Below are positions 10,932-19,584 of a stretch of 22,686 nucleotides of DNA, in pieces (the stretch's first letter is position 1; each line of letters opens with the position of its first letter). A program made the translations under genes and the position numbers. The stretch lies in assembly GCA_943704525.1 (NCBI GenBank), contig CALSCQ010001102.1, forward strand, positions 1-22,686, read 5' to 3'. The notes below the pieces were generated by a model. It was not told the origin of the DNA. It made no database searches and saw nothing but the letters and a program-made list of their open reading frames with translations. The DNA comes from Pigoraptor vietnamica (lineage: Eukaryota > Opisthokonta > Filasterea).

Positions 10932-12547
10932 CCTCGGTTCGTGGCAAAAAGTTGAACCCATCGACTCTTGTGTGTGTGTGAAAGAGAGAAGAGAGTGGGG
11001 CGGGGTGTTCGGGGTTTGTAGTTACAGACGGCATGATGTGCAGCATCCTTTTCGTTTGATTCAGTTTCACTCTATGACACTGGACACGCTTCCTGATTGT
11101 GGCAGGTTCTCGACGGCGATGACCTCGCGGCGCTCTCGCTCACGTGCCGGCGCCTGCGCGTGTTGAGCGAGGACCAGGCCCATCGGCGCGTCGTAAGGTG
11201 GTTGTAGGACGTTATCAATGAGCAGCCTTGCGAGAGCGGCTGGGGCACTGGGCATTACGCCACGGAAAGCGAATCACTTCGGGCGCTTGACGCGGACACT
11301 GTGTGAGTTGACGCACATGTAACGCGCTCCAACAGCCGTCTCGCTCTTCCTATCCAGAGACACCCCAACCAAGTCTTCTGATCTCGGTTGCTGTCAAGGC
11401 GTCTTTCTTTGTGGCGGATTTTGTCCTGTCACATGTGTTGTCGGCGCTCTTCTTCAGCGCTGTTGTTTATTGCGACACGCGTGCAGGAAGGCGTCGGTCG
11501 AGAGAGTCATGGCGAAGAGCAAGTGGGAGAGGGGCTTTGAGCGGCCACTGCTGGGTCAGTGGCTCTTTGATTGGACCAAGAGGCCGGTGAAGCGCGACTG
11601 CGACTCGTGGGTGTGCGTGCTGCGCTGCAACGATGCCGCGGACAGGGCAAAGAGGAGCGACGACGCATTGTTCAGGCGCGAACTCGCTCGTTTCGCGCCC
11701 GAAAACACGTGGGACCTTCCTCCCTGCATTGCCGACAAGCTCACTGACGATGATCGTGACGCTCTCGAGTTTCATCTCGCGTTCGCGCACCTCGACTCTG
11801 TCACCTACATGCCGGACAGCTTGTGTAGGGCGGTCGAATACAACGGCTACGAGGTGTCGGCGCTTGTACTTGTTGGGACGGGAAACTGCTGCCGTTCGCT
11901 GAGATTCGGCAATGGCATGGACGATGACTCTTATGCGGACATTCAGGACACGTACACGTTTCTCGACGTCGAGGATTTGCGCACGGTGTGCTTTTCGAAC
12001 CGGGAGACGGTGGGTGTGTACGGCAGTGCCCGTGATATGCTGCTGCGCATCCCTGTGTGGATGCGCTGATCCTTGCGACGCGGCGAGCGTGCAGATGGCG
12101 ACCGGTGCGAGGCTCGAGGAGGCGTTTGCTACGTACTACGGCGACATGACGCGCCCACTGTCCTTCCACGCGTTTCTCGCCCTCATCCGCATTATTGTGA
12201 CGGCGGTGTGGGAGATCGACAGGCGCAGCGATGGCGACTTCATGGCGTGGTCGCAGCTTTCCCAGTGCGCTTACAAGGACCGCGTCCTCTTCGCTCGCGT
12301 AGTCGAGTTTTGCGCCGTGGCGAAACACCTCGAAAGCTACGAGGGCAACGAGCACCACTTTTTCACAGATTACATCTGCAACTCCATTTCGCGTGCGCCG
12401 CGGCGGCTGTTTTCTGACGCGTGGAGACGCGCCAGCGAATACCACCACTTTGGGGGGACGAGCTTCGATTGCCACGACATCATCCGGTCCATTGACGGCG
12501 CCGCTCGTGGGGAAGGAGACATGTGGGCAGATCCCGACTCGGATTGA
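10581..12547 (+). CDS. F-box protein of unknown target
   Basis: Likely a substrate adaptor of an SCF (Skp1-cullin-F-box) ubiquitin ligase. The F-box at residues 17 to about 61 is split by intron 1: FPLPNEVVDVILSNE joins VLDGDDLAALSLTCRRLRVL. My model is exons 10581-10673, 11106-11197, 11487-12009 and 12095-12547 (386 residues, stop TGA), with consistent phases. A stronger donor (GTGAGT at 11303) also keeps the frame but would include an in-frame TAG at 11205. The last intron (12010-12094, 85 nt) is required because the frame changes there. The C-terminal 320 residues contain no WD40, kelch or leucine-rich repeats that I recognise, so the substrate is unknown. No signal peptide or membrane span. 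The F-box call is firm; the exon 2 end is uncertain. Confidence 0.75.
10757..10930. repeat. Composite GC/GT/TGCG microsatellite in F-box intron 1
   Basis: A (GC)n block passes into (GT)n, then imperfect (GTGC)n, and then an almost pure (TG)n run from about 10857 to 10930. It is alternating purine-pyrimidine nearly throughout, the type of sequence able to form Z-DNA. It lies inside the 432-nt intron 1 of the F-box gene. Confidence 0.95.
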
Positions 12548-12894
12548 TCACTTGGACTATACGGGTGTGCGGGCACGAGCTCATCATGCGCGCACCAACA
12601 GCGTGCGGCCATTATTAAACAGTGACGGACCACGAACGCGGTTTGTTTAGGCTGGTGCAGTTGGGTGTCGGTGTGTGTTCCTAAACCGCATCGCAAGCTG
12701 CGCGCAATCTCTCCTTCGACCTCTCTATTTGTCTCCCTCTCGTCACGCGTCGTGCTCATGCAACCATCCTTTTCGACAGTATTCAAAATTTATATATGCA
12801 GAAAACATTCTTTTGGGTATCGGATATGAGAGAGCCAGCGATACGCGGGTTGAAGTTAGAGAAGATTTTTTGTGCGCCCCATCCATTTGCGCTC
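12548..12894. other. Convergent 3' intergenic region, F-box / Sel1
   Basis: These 347 bases separate two genes that are transcribed towards each other. No coding sequence is recognised. An AT-rich patch at about 12780-12810 (AAAATTTATATATG) is the likeliest place for 3'-end formation of the minus-strand Sel1 gene; ATTATTAAAC near 12610 could serve the F-box gene. No perfect AATAAA was seen. Confidence 0.4.
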
Positions 12895-15129
12895 CTAGAG
12901 GTCCGATTTGGACCTTCTCCGCCGGCTCGTCCGCTTGCTGGCGGGCGCTTCCTCCTCGTCACCCTTGTCCGACGTCACAAACGCGTCACCATTCCCCTCG
13001 ACCGTCTCGTCCACAGCGCCTCCTTTTGTCTTCAAGTCGCCTTCACCGGAGGGTCCCGAGGTGCTCTCGCCCTCGAGCTTCGATGTCGCGGCCGCCCCTC
13101 CCTGCGAAGCACTGCCGTCCCCACCGGCCTTCGCGTTCGGCCGCTTCACGCCGGACGCCTCCGCCTTGGCAATCCACGCGGCCGCCTGCTTCTCGTCCCT
13201 CGAAACGCCCTCCCCCCCTTCGTACAGGAGCCCGACGAGCATCATTCCCTCTGCGTGTCCCAGCTCGGCGGCGCGCTTGGCGTGCTCGAATGCCTTCTTG
13301 GGATCGCGGCGCATGCCCTCCCCCTGCGCATACATCGCGGCGAGGTGGTAGTGCGCCGTGGGGGAGTGGTTGTCCGCGGCTTTACGCATCCATCGCACGG
13401 CCTCGCGCGCGTCCTTCTCCACGCCGATCCCGTTGAGATACATGACGCCCAAATTCGCCTGCGCCAGCGCCACGCCGCCCTCCGCCGCCTTGCGCACGTG
13501 CTCAAATGCCTTCGTCTCGTCCCGCTCGACGCCGACGCCGTTCATGTACAACACGCCGAGATTCAGCGCGGCCTCCAGGGACCCGCTCTCGACCGCCCGC
13601 GCGTACAACGCCACCGCCTCCTTTGGCTTAGGCTCCCCGACGGTGCCGCGCTCGAGGAACACGCCCAGATTGAACAAGCAGCCCGCGTTACCCTTCTCGG
13701 CGCACTTTTCGAACCACTCGAGCGCCGCGGTCGCATTCTTCTCGACGCCGAGACCCGACGAAAGCGACACGGCAACGTTGAATTGTGCCGCGCTCACGCC
13801 CTTCTCCGCGGCCCGCAGAAAGTACTGCGCGGCGGCCGTCGCGTTCTTCTCTGCACCGAGGCCACTGTTGTGCTGAAGCCCCAAATTGTACATGGCCACC
13901 GCGTGTCCCTGAGCCGCTGCGTCGACGAACAGCCTGTGCGCAGCGTCGTGGTCCTTCTCCACGCCGACGCCTTCGACGTACATGACGGCGAGGGCGACCT
14001 GGGACTCGGCGTCCCCGTTCTGCGCCGCGAGCGCATACCACCGAGCGGCCTCCTCGACGTCCTTCGGCACGCCCCGACCCTCGGCGTAGTGCACGGCAAG
14101 GAACCTCTGCGCGATTTCGTTGTGCCCCTCCGCGCCCTTTCGCAGCCACTCGATGGCCTTGGCGTCGTCCGCCGAGGCGCCGTACCCCTTCGAATAGCAC
14201 ACGCCGACGTTCGTCTGCGCCGCGACGCTCCCCGCGCGGCCCGCCCTCTCAAACAGATCGCATGCCTCGGTCGTGTTCGTCGCAACACCGTCTCCCTTGA
14301 GCAGTCGCACGGCCAGCACAAACGCCGCGTCCGTCTGGTTGTGCGCAGCAGCGTCTCGCAGCAGCGACACGGCCTTCTCCACACTCGCTTCGACCCCAGC
14401 GCCCGCCGCGTAATGGTCAGAAAGAACAAACATGGCGTCCCCATTGCCCAACGACGCGGCCTTCTCCAGCCACTGTACTGCCTTGGCAACGTCCGCGTCC
14501 ACGCCGTTCCCGTTCTTGTACTTGAGCGCAAGGTCGAGAGCCGCGTCGGCATCCCCTTCACTCGCTCGCACCTCAAGCTGCTTGAGTGCCTCCGCGCGCG
14601 CCTTTTCCGCTTCGGCCGCGGCTTCGTCATCCGATGCTGCCGAGCCTTCGCCTTCTCCCTCGTCCCCTTCCTCCTCACCCTCGTCCTCTTCCTCGTCAAA
14701 CGCCCCCAACACGAGGTCCGCCACATCGCTCCCGGCATTCGCAGCGTACTCAAAGAGCGCAATCGCCTCGTCGTCGTCTTGCTCCACGCCGCGCCCCGTC
14801 GCATACAGGAACCCTAGCGCCACCTTTGCCTGCACGTGACCCTGCGCAGCCGCCTTCTCGTACCACGACGCAGCCGCCGCGACGTCCTTCTTCGCAAAGC
14901 GGCCCTCTTCGCTGCACACTCCGGCGTAATACTGCGCGCTCGCATCTCCCGTGCCCGCCACAATCGCCGCCGTCGTGCAGAAAGCAGTGCCGGCCTTGCG
15001 CAAGTCGGCGTTTCTGTTCCTGATTTCGCCCCTGTTCTCGCCGCGCCGCGCGACGGCCACATCCACCGCCCCGCACAGCACGACGAGTGCGACAGCGACC
15101 CACGCAGCGCGCGACACTTTCGGCGCCAT
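12895..15129 (-). CDS. Secretory-pathway Sel1-repeat protein
   Basis: A 744-residue protein in one uninterrupted exon, the only intronless gene here. Residues 9-27 form a signal-peptide-like hydrophobic segment (WVAVALVVLCGAVDVAVA). From about 67 to 660 there are some fifteen 36-residue Sel1 repeats of the A-x-x-x-L-G-x-x-Y-x-x-G-x-G-V type. An acidic, disordered insert (about 145-185, DEEEDEGEEEGDEG) separates repeat two from the rest. Four N-glycosylation sequons (NQT, NTT, NAT twice) fit a lumenal location. Residues 661-744 are low complexity and end in a basic patch followed by KSDL, vaguely like an ER-retrieval tail. No membrane span, unlike SEL1L of the HRD1 ERAD complex. Sel1 repeats are protein-interaction scaffolds; the partner is unknown. 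Stop is TAG. It shares a 221-base divergent promoter region with CLYBL. Confidence 0.88.
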   Translation of the reverse strand: MAPKVSRAAWVAVALVVLCGAVDVAVARRGENRGEIRNRNADLRKAGTAFCTTAAIVAGTGDASAQYYAGVCSEEGRFAKKDVAAAASWYEKAAAQGHVQAKVALGFLYATGRGVEQDDDEAIALFEYAANAGSDVADLVLGAFDEEEDEGEEEGDEGEGEGSAASDDEAAAEAEKARAEALKQLEVRASEGDADAALDLALKYKNGNGVDADVAKAVQWLEKAASLGNGDAMFVLSDHYAAGAGVEASVEKAVSLLRDAAAHNQTDAAFVLAVRLLKGDGVATNTTEACDLFERAGRAGSVAAQTNVGVCYSKGYGASADDAKAIEWLRKGAEGHNEIAQRFLAVHYAEGRGVPKDVEEAARWYALAAQNGDAESQVALAVMYVEGVGVEKDHDAAHRLFVDAAAQGHAVAMYNLGLQHNSGLGAEKNATAAAQYFLRAAEKGVSAAQFNVAVSLSSGLGVEKNATAALEWFEKCAEKGNAGCLFNLGVFLERGTVGEPKPKEAVALYARAVESGSLEAALNLGVLYMNGVGVERDETKAFEHVRKAAEGGVALAQANLGVMYLNGIGVEKDAREAVRWMRKAADNHSPTAHYHLAAMYAQGEGMRRDPKKAFEHAKRAAELGHAEGMMLVGLLYEGGEGVSRDEKQAAAWIAKAEASGVKRPNAKAGGDGSASQGGAAATSKLEGESTSGPSGEGDLKTKGGAVDETVEGNGDAFVTSDKGDEEEAPASKRTSRRRRSKSDL

Positions 15130-15350
15130 TTTCTACCGCAAACGGAGAGAGCAGCGCTCAGAAGTGGCGCCTCTGTTATGTGAACGTCCCCGCTTGCGTG
15201 GGTTGACCCTCAGCGGTGGAATGTGACAGGGCGGGTGACTGCGCCGAGTAACATAGCTGTAACAGGACGTCTTCAATGCCACGAAGAAGGGATTTCAGAT
15301 TGACACCTCGGAAGGCCGAGTCGCGTCGTCTTGCAGCGCGCTCTTCAACC
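15130..15350. promoter_or_regulatory. Divergent promoter region, Sel1 / CLYBL
   Basis: The Sel1-repeat gene starts at 15129 leftwards and the first candidate CLYBL ATG is at 15351 rightwards. These 221 bases must contain both promoters unless transcription of CLYBL begins further right. No TATA box or other named element was recognised; the call rests on gene orientation. Confidence 0.45.
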
Positions 15351-18061
15351 ATGGCGCAGCTCGCGTCTTGCGGTGGGTTGGATGTGCGGGCAACTCTCTT
15401 TCTCTCTCGCTTGTGTTTGTTTGGCGAATATCAATCTCACCTGTTGCATCAGTGACCGAATGACTCGAAGCACACTTTGCGTTTCGTCGGTTTCCACATA
15501 TCGCTTGTCTCACGACGTTTTCTCTCCAATGCAGGTCGCGGCGTGAAGATGTCCGTCACTCTCCTTCGCTTTGCGCGCGCGTATAGTGCATGGTGAGTTT
15601 TTTAGACCGCCCGCGCGTGCCTGGTCTTCTACAAAACACTTGCTTACGTCACCACATAGAGATGTAGGATGCAATTGTTTTGCGTCCAGAAGAATGCTGT
15701 GTGTGCGCTGGTCTGCGCATGAGAGTACGAACTCGAGTGCATCATGTCGGTATCTGCGGGTTCCGTTGGCTCCGTGTGCATGGGCATGTCAATTGCGCTC
15801 AATCTATTGCAGCGCACCGCGCGGGGAGCGAGCAGAGCGGCTGCGACGCACCCTCCTGAACGGTGCGTGCAACACAGCGACTGCGCAGTGCGGACAGTTT
15901 AAAAGTTACAAATGCCGCCTTTGTTGCGTCGAGATGGGCCGATGTGATTGTGTGAATGTGTGTGAAACTTTGCGGCGATACTTGCGATGAGATGTTGACT
16001 GTGGGGCATGGATGGACGCAGTGCCTGGGTCCGACATGAAGAAGATAACAAAGGCAACGACGCTTCCTGCCGACAGCATCGTGCTTGATCTCGTAAGTGG
16101 CCGCGACGCATGTCGTTTTGGGTGGCGACGTTAGGGTCGTTCTCTCTCCAGCGCGCACTGCAGTCAACGTTTGGACCGCTTACGCGCAACCATTCACGCA
16201 CACACTCGCACACTCTTTCATTGAATCTTCCCACAGGAGGACGGCGTTGCTTTGAACCTGAAAGAAGTCGCACGCAAGACAGTTGTCGAGGCTTTGCAGG
16301 TGCGCCAGGTCGTGGCCCCCTCTTGCGACTGTCAACAGTATTCCTTCTCACGCGTAACTCTTTTCACTGTAACAGCACTCGGACTTTGGCCGCGCCGAGC
16401 GCTGCGTGCGCATAAACGGCATCCGTTCAGGTGTGAAGGCAATCTGCACTCTCCTGCACGCACGTATTCTCGAGGGAAAACACCCCAATACCCGCATACG
16501 ACTGAACGTCTGCACTTCAGTAACGTGAGCACGCACTTTTACAGGCACACTCACTCTCAAACACTCACCTACGCTTTGTCTCTCACACATGCTTTCTGCG
16601 CCGCAGGGATGGCCTTTGAGGACCTGATGGTCGTGCTTCGGAGTCCTCGACTTCAGGGCATCGTTATTCCGAAAGTGGAGTGCGCAAGCGACGTCCACAC
16701 CGTCTGTGAGCTGATCAACTCGTTTGCGCCTGAGGGGAGGTGCGTGCGTGGAAGCTGTCTGGACTCTGCCTCTTTCGCGCACGAGTGCATGCACACATAC
16801 GCACACACACACATGTCAATGCATCTCACAATAACTGTGGTTGTTTCAGCCGGAGCGAGATTCGGCTCCTCGCGGCAATCGAGAGCGCCGTTGGGCTCGT
16901 CAATCTAAAGGAGATTGCCTCGGCGCACGAGCGGCTCGATGCCCTCATCGTGAGTGCTGTAATCGCACAAGGATGTGGGGCCACTTGCATGTAGGACGCG
17001 CGCTGACCCTGCGCGCATTTCGTCCCCTTCTCTGTTAGTTTGCGTCGGAGGACCTGTGCGCAGACATGGGTACGTAAGCCATTGCAGCACGTGCGGGCAT
17101 TTGTTGTGTGCTTCCTTTAACATGGATAATTGCATCGTGTCTGTTACACCGCGCATCAATTTTTTGTTAAACTCGCTCAAGTGTTTGCATTGGAGCCTCG
17201 TCACACTTGTTCCATACGACTGACGACGAGCCGATGGCAACCGCAGGGATGGTGCGCACGCCCGAGGCGACCGAGCTCCTCTACGCCCGCAGTGCCATCT
17301 GCACGCACGCAAAGGCCTACGGACTTCAGGCGATTGACCTCACGTGCATCGATTACAAGGACGACGCGCTGCTGCGGCGCGAGTGCAAGGCGGGGTTCAA
17401 CATGGGATACACGGGGAAGGTGGGGTTACTTCTTGTCACGTGCTGTGCGTGTTGCCGAGCACTCCCTTCTTCATGATTCTCCAGCACTTCTCGAGCACTT
17501 GCCACAATCGCCGTGCGCTGAGCTCTACGTACTATTTGTGAGCAAGAGATACGGCGCGCTCATGACGTCGTATTTATTTTTGCGCGCAGCAAGCAATCCA
17601 TCCGAACCAACTAGCCGCAATCAACGAGCTCTTCAGTCCGTCTGCGGCAGGTGAGGTCTTCGCGCTCGTGCACGGGGGAAAGCAGTGCTGTATGCATGTG
17701 TGACAGTGTGTGCTTGGGTTTGTGGGGGGTGATTGGTGTTCGCACCTGGCGCACTCCTAATACTTCGTTGTTCTCGCGCATTTTCAGACATCGCTCGTGC
17801 ACGGCGCATCATCGATGGCTTTGCGGAGGCGCAGAGCAAGGGCCACGGCGTCTTCAGCCTCGACGGCAAGTCGATTGATCTTCCCGGTACGTGAGCCTCA
17901 GGGCGTGTGCGGGATGACGTGCGAGTGTGCATTTCTTACCATGTGTTTGTGTGTGTGTGTGTGTGTGTGTGAATCGCGCGCATTACTGACAATAGCGTGT
18001 CGCAGTGGTCAAGTGGGCGGAGAAGATAGTGGCGCGCGCAAAAGCTGCTGGACAGCTGTGA
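15351..18061 (+). CDS. CLYBL: Mitochondrial citrate lyase beta-like protein (citramalyl-CoA lyase family)
   Basis: HpcH/HpaI-aldolase-family lyase; human CLYBL is mitochondrial, cleaves citramalyl-CoA to pyruvate and acetyl-CoA, and is linked to itaconyl-CoA removal and vitamin B12. Exons: 15351-15372 (optional), 15535-15592, 15813-15862, 16022-16092, 16237-16299, 16376-16430, 16607-16739, 16850-16949, 17039-17069, 17247-17419, 17590-17650, 17788-17886 and 18006-18061, all GT-AG and phase-matched. The second ATG (15549) gives 311 residues and the first gives 323. The N-terminus MSVTLLRFARAYSA is a typical mitochondrial presequence. Family motifs in order: LLNVPGSDMKKITK, IVLDLEDGVALN, RCVRINGIRSG, IVIPKVE, AAIESAVGLVN, FASEDLCADMG, AYGLQAIDLTCIDY, GYTGKQAIHPNQL and SIDLP, whose Asp matches the catalytic Asp of human CLYBL. 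The enzyme looks intact. Confidence 0.93.
17947..17971. repeat. (GT)n microsatellite in CLYBL intron
   Basis: About 12 GT units in the 119-nt intron between the last two CLYBL exons, starting some 60 bases after the donor. It leaves the splice sites intact. Confidence 0.9.
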
Positions 18062-18304
18062 ATCACGCCTCTCCCTGACTGTCAGCCGCAGCGGCGAAAA
18101 TGAAGAAATTGCAGTTGGGTGTAACTGCCCGCATGTTGTTGCGAGTCGATTTGAGGTTGCGTCGCCCCATGCTACAAGCAAGGCGAGCCGCCAGACAACA
18201 CCCACGCCGCGCGCATCGAACCCGTACAGTCGTTGCGCCCAACACACTCACAACATACAAATACGCACACGCACGCGCGCGCACACACAGAAACGAGCGC
18301 CCGC
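18062..18304. other. Convergent 3' intergenic region, CLYBL / YecM
   Basis: These 243 bases lie between the stop codons of two converging genes. The right part (about 18260-18290) is an irregular AC/GC-alternating stretch, CACGCACGCGCGCGCACACA. No AATAAA was found close to either stop. No gene seen. Confidence 0.45.
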
Positions 18305-18949
18305 TCAACACATGTTCATGCTGTTTTCGAGGTCCATCACCTTCTCGAGCGGCATGTGGTGGAACTTTGCCGAAATGGCGCCGTCCTCAAACACGAGGCG
18401 AATGTCCGCGTTGATCTCCTTCTTGAGGGCGTCGAGGTCAAACGTCAGCGTCGGATGCCGCGCCATGAACGCGTCAAAGCTCTCGCCAATCACAAACTCG
18501 GCGTGCTCGAGGCCCTCCTTGTACGCGCTGCCCTTCTTCGGAGAGGGAAGCTCCACGCACCACACTTCACGCCCGTGCGTCCTGCGCCAAGCAGTATGGG
18601 GCAGTTGTCGCTGTCAACACTGGATCGCAATTTTGCAAACATGACATACACTTCACGCCCGTGCGTCCTGCGCAACACAGTAGACATTGGTCGCGGCCAA
18701 TAACACTCGGAACGCAGCTTTGCAACATGGCCCACACTCAATAAAGGCGAGTGAATCTCTCACCGTATCGGCTCGTTGAATTTGAATGTTGCGATGGGCC
18801 GTCCTCCGATCATGGCGTCCCCGTACAGCTGCTTTGCGATAGCAGCGAGCTCGGCCTTCTTGGCGTGGTATCCCTCGATAGTTTCCACACTGCACACACG
18901 CAAAACAGTCAATCTAAGAGAGATAGAGAGAGAGAGAGAGAAAGAGAGA

Positions 18950-18980
<31 letters not shown>

Positions 18981-19199
18981 GAGAGAAAGAGAGAAGAGAG
19001 AGATACGAGAGTCCAATTGCTAGATGATCGTGCGCAGTCGATAGCTTGCAGAGGGGATTGCAGTCCACACGCACCGGTAGCACACGTGGTCCATTTCGTA
19101 CTTTGACACATCGACGCCCGAGGACGAGAGATGCCCCAAAAGACGGCCGACAAAGCCGTCGACGTCCCCTAGTGCGGACCGAATGGCTGCCTGCGCCAT
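18305..19199 (-). CDS. YecM-family protein (VOC fold, putative metal-binding)
   Basis: Homologue of E. coli YecM, a vicinal-oxygen-chelate-fold protein of unknown reaction. Exons on the minus strand: 19199-19075, 18889-18764 and 18581-18305, giving 175 residues (E. coli YecM is 188). Both introns (185 and 182 nt) are GT-AG and phase-matched. Motifs follow the bacterial protein in order: YEMDHVCYR (bacterial ADHISLR), GGRPIATFKFNEPIR (NGRPICLFKLHEPVQ), VWCVELPSPKKG (IVELPWPGEK), EGLEHAEFVIG (EGWEHIEIVL), HPTLTFD (NPTLAVT) and AKFHHMPLEKV (IKFHPWSIEEI). The conserved His and Glu positions in DH, EHxE and KFH could be metal ligands, by analogy with VOC enzymes. Start ATG is the first one before the conserved region; a non-ATG extension upstream is unsupported. 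Intron 2 and exon 3 carry a local duplication. No targeting signal was seen. Confidence 0.88.
18567..18735. repeat. Imperfect 86-bp tandem duplication across YecM intron 2 / exon 3
   Basis: CACTTCACGCCCGTGCGTCC occurs at about 18563-18582 and again 86 bases later. The similarity continues through GCAATTTTGCAAACATG and GCAGCTTTGCAACATG at the right ends of the two units. The units differ by several substitutions and small gaps. On the minus strand each unit contains a 3' splice acceptor (GCGCAG) and the first codons of exon 3. Confidence 0.85.
18916..19007. repeat. (GA)n tract with internal duplication in YecM intron 1
   Basis: Irregular purine-only tract of GAGA units with interspersed GATA and AAAG. 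A block of about 40 bases (GATAGAGAG...GAAGAGAGAGATA) is present twice in tandem. It fills about half of YecM intron 1 and appears as a (CT)n pyrimidine tract in the YecM transcript. Confidence 0.93.
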
Positions 19200-19584
19200 G
19201 ACTGCCGCTGTGCCTCTCCTTCCACCGCACACTACAAAAAACAGTTCGCAGCCGCAGTGCCGTTTCTACACGTGTGTGGGCAAGCCGGAGAGAGCTTACA
19301 TCAAGGGCTTGGAGCCCTTGGCTTTCATAACGACTTGTAACAAGAGTAACGAGCATGTGACGTTATGTCGTGTTGTCCGGACATAAATTTGAATTTTTGT
19401 CCGGGTTGGCTGCAACCACAACACAATGGCAAGCGTGATTAGCTCAAATCGCCAAGCGCTCATTCCTTCATTCGAGCATACATATGCCCCTGTGGTGTCC
19501 ATGAGGCTGTGAGAGAACACCAAAAGAAAATCCACGCCCTCAGGGAGGAAAAAAGGATTGCGGCGAACAGTGGTGCTTCGTGGA
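19200..19584. promoter_or_regulatory. Divergent promoter region, YecM / coiled-coil gene
   Basis: These 385 bases lie between the YecM start (leftwards) and the coiled-coil protein start (rightwards). They contain two dyad elements: an 8-bp-arm hairpin at 19302-19320 (CAAGGGCT, loop TGG, AGCCCTTG) and a 28-base inverted repeat at 19377-19404 whose outer arms are CCGGACA and TGTCCGG. No TATA box was recognised. Promoter function is inferred from orientation. Confidence 0.45.
19377..19404. repeat. 28-base near-perfect inverted repeat
   Basis: CCGGACATAAATTT is followed by GAATTTTTGTCCGG. Twelve of thirteen flanking positions pair around a two-base centre, with one T-T mismatch. It lies in the divergent promoter region, about 180 bases from each start codon. 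Confidence 0.75.

Noticed and set aside
10539-11070. Open frames encoding Cys-Val or Thr-His repeats
   Set aside because: They are simple translations of the GT microsatellite within an intron.
12796-14817. 673-codon open frame on the plus strand, antisense to the Sel1 gene
   Set aside because: It is the complement of a GC-biased repeat gene; its protein is Arg/Leu/His-rich without any domain, and the minus-strand frame has clear Sel1 repeats and a signal peptide.
18739-18744. AATAAA as a polyadenylation signal for CLYBL
   Set aside because: It is about 680 bases past the CLYBL stop and inside an intron of the opposite-strand YecM gene.
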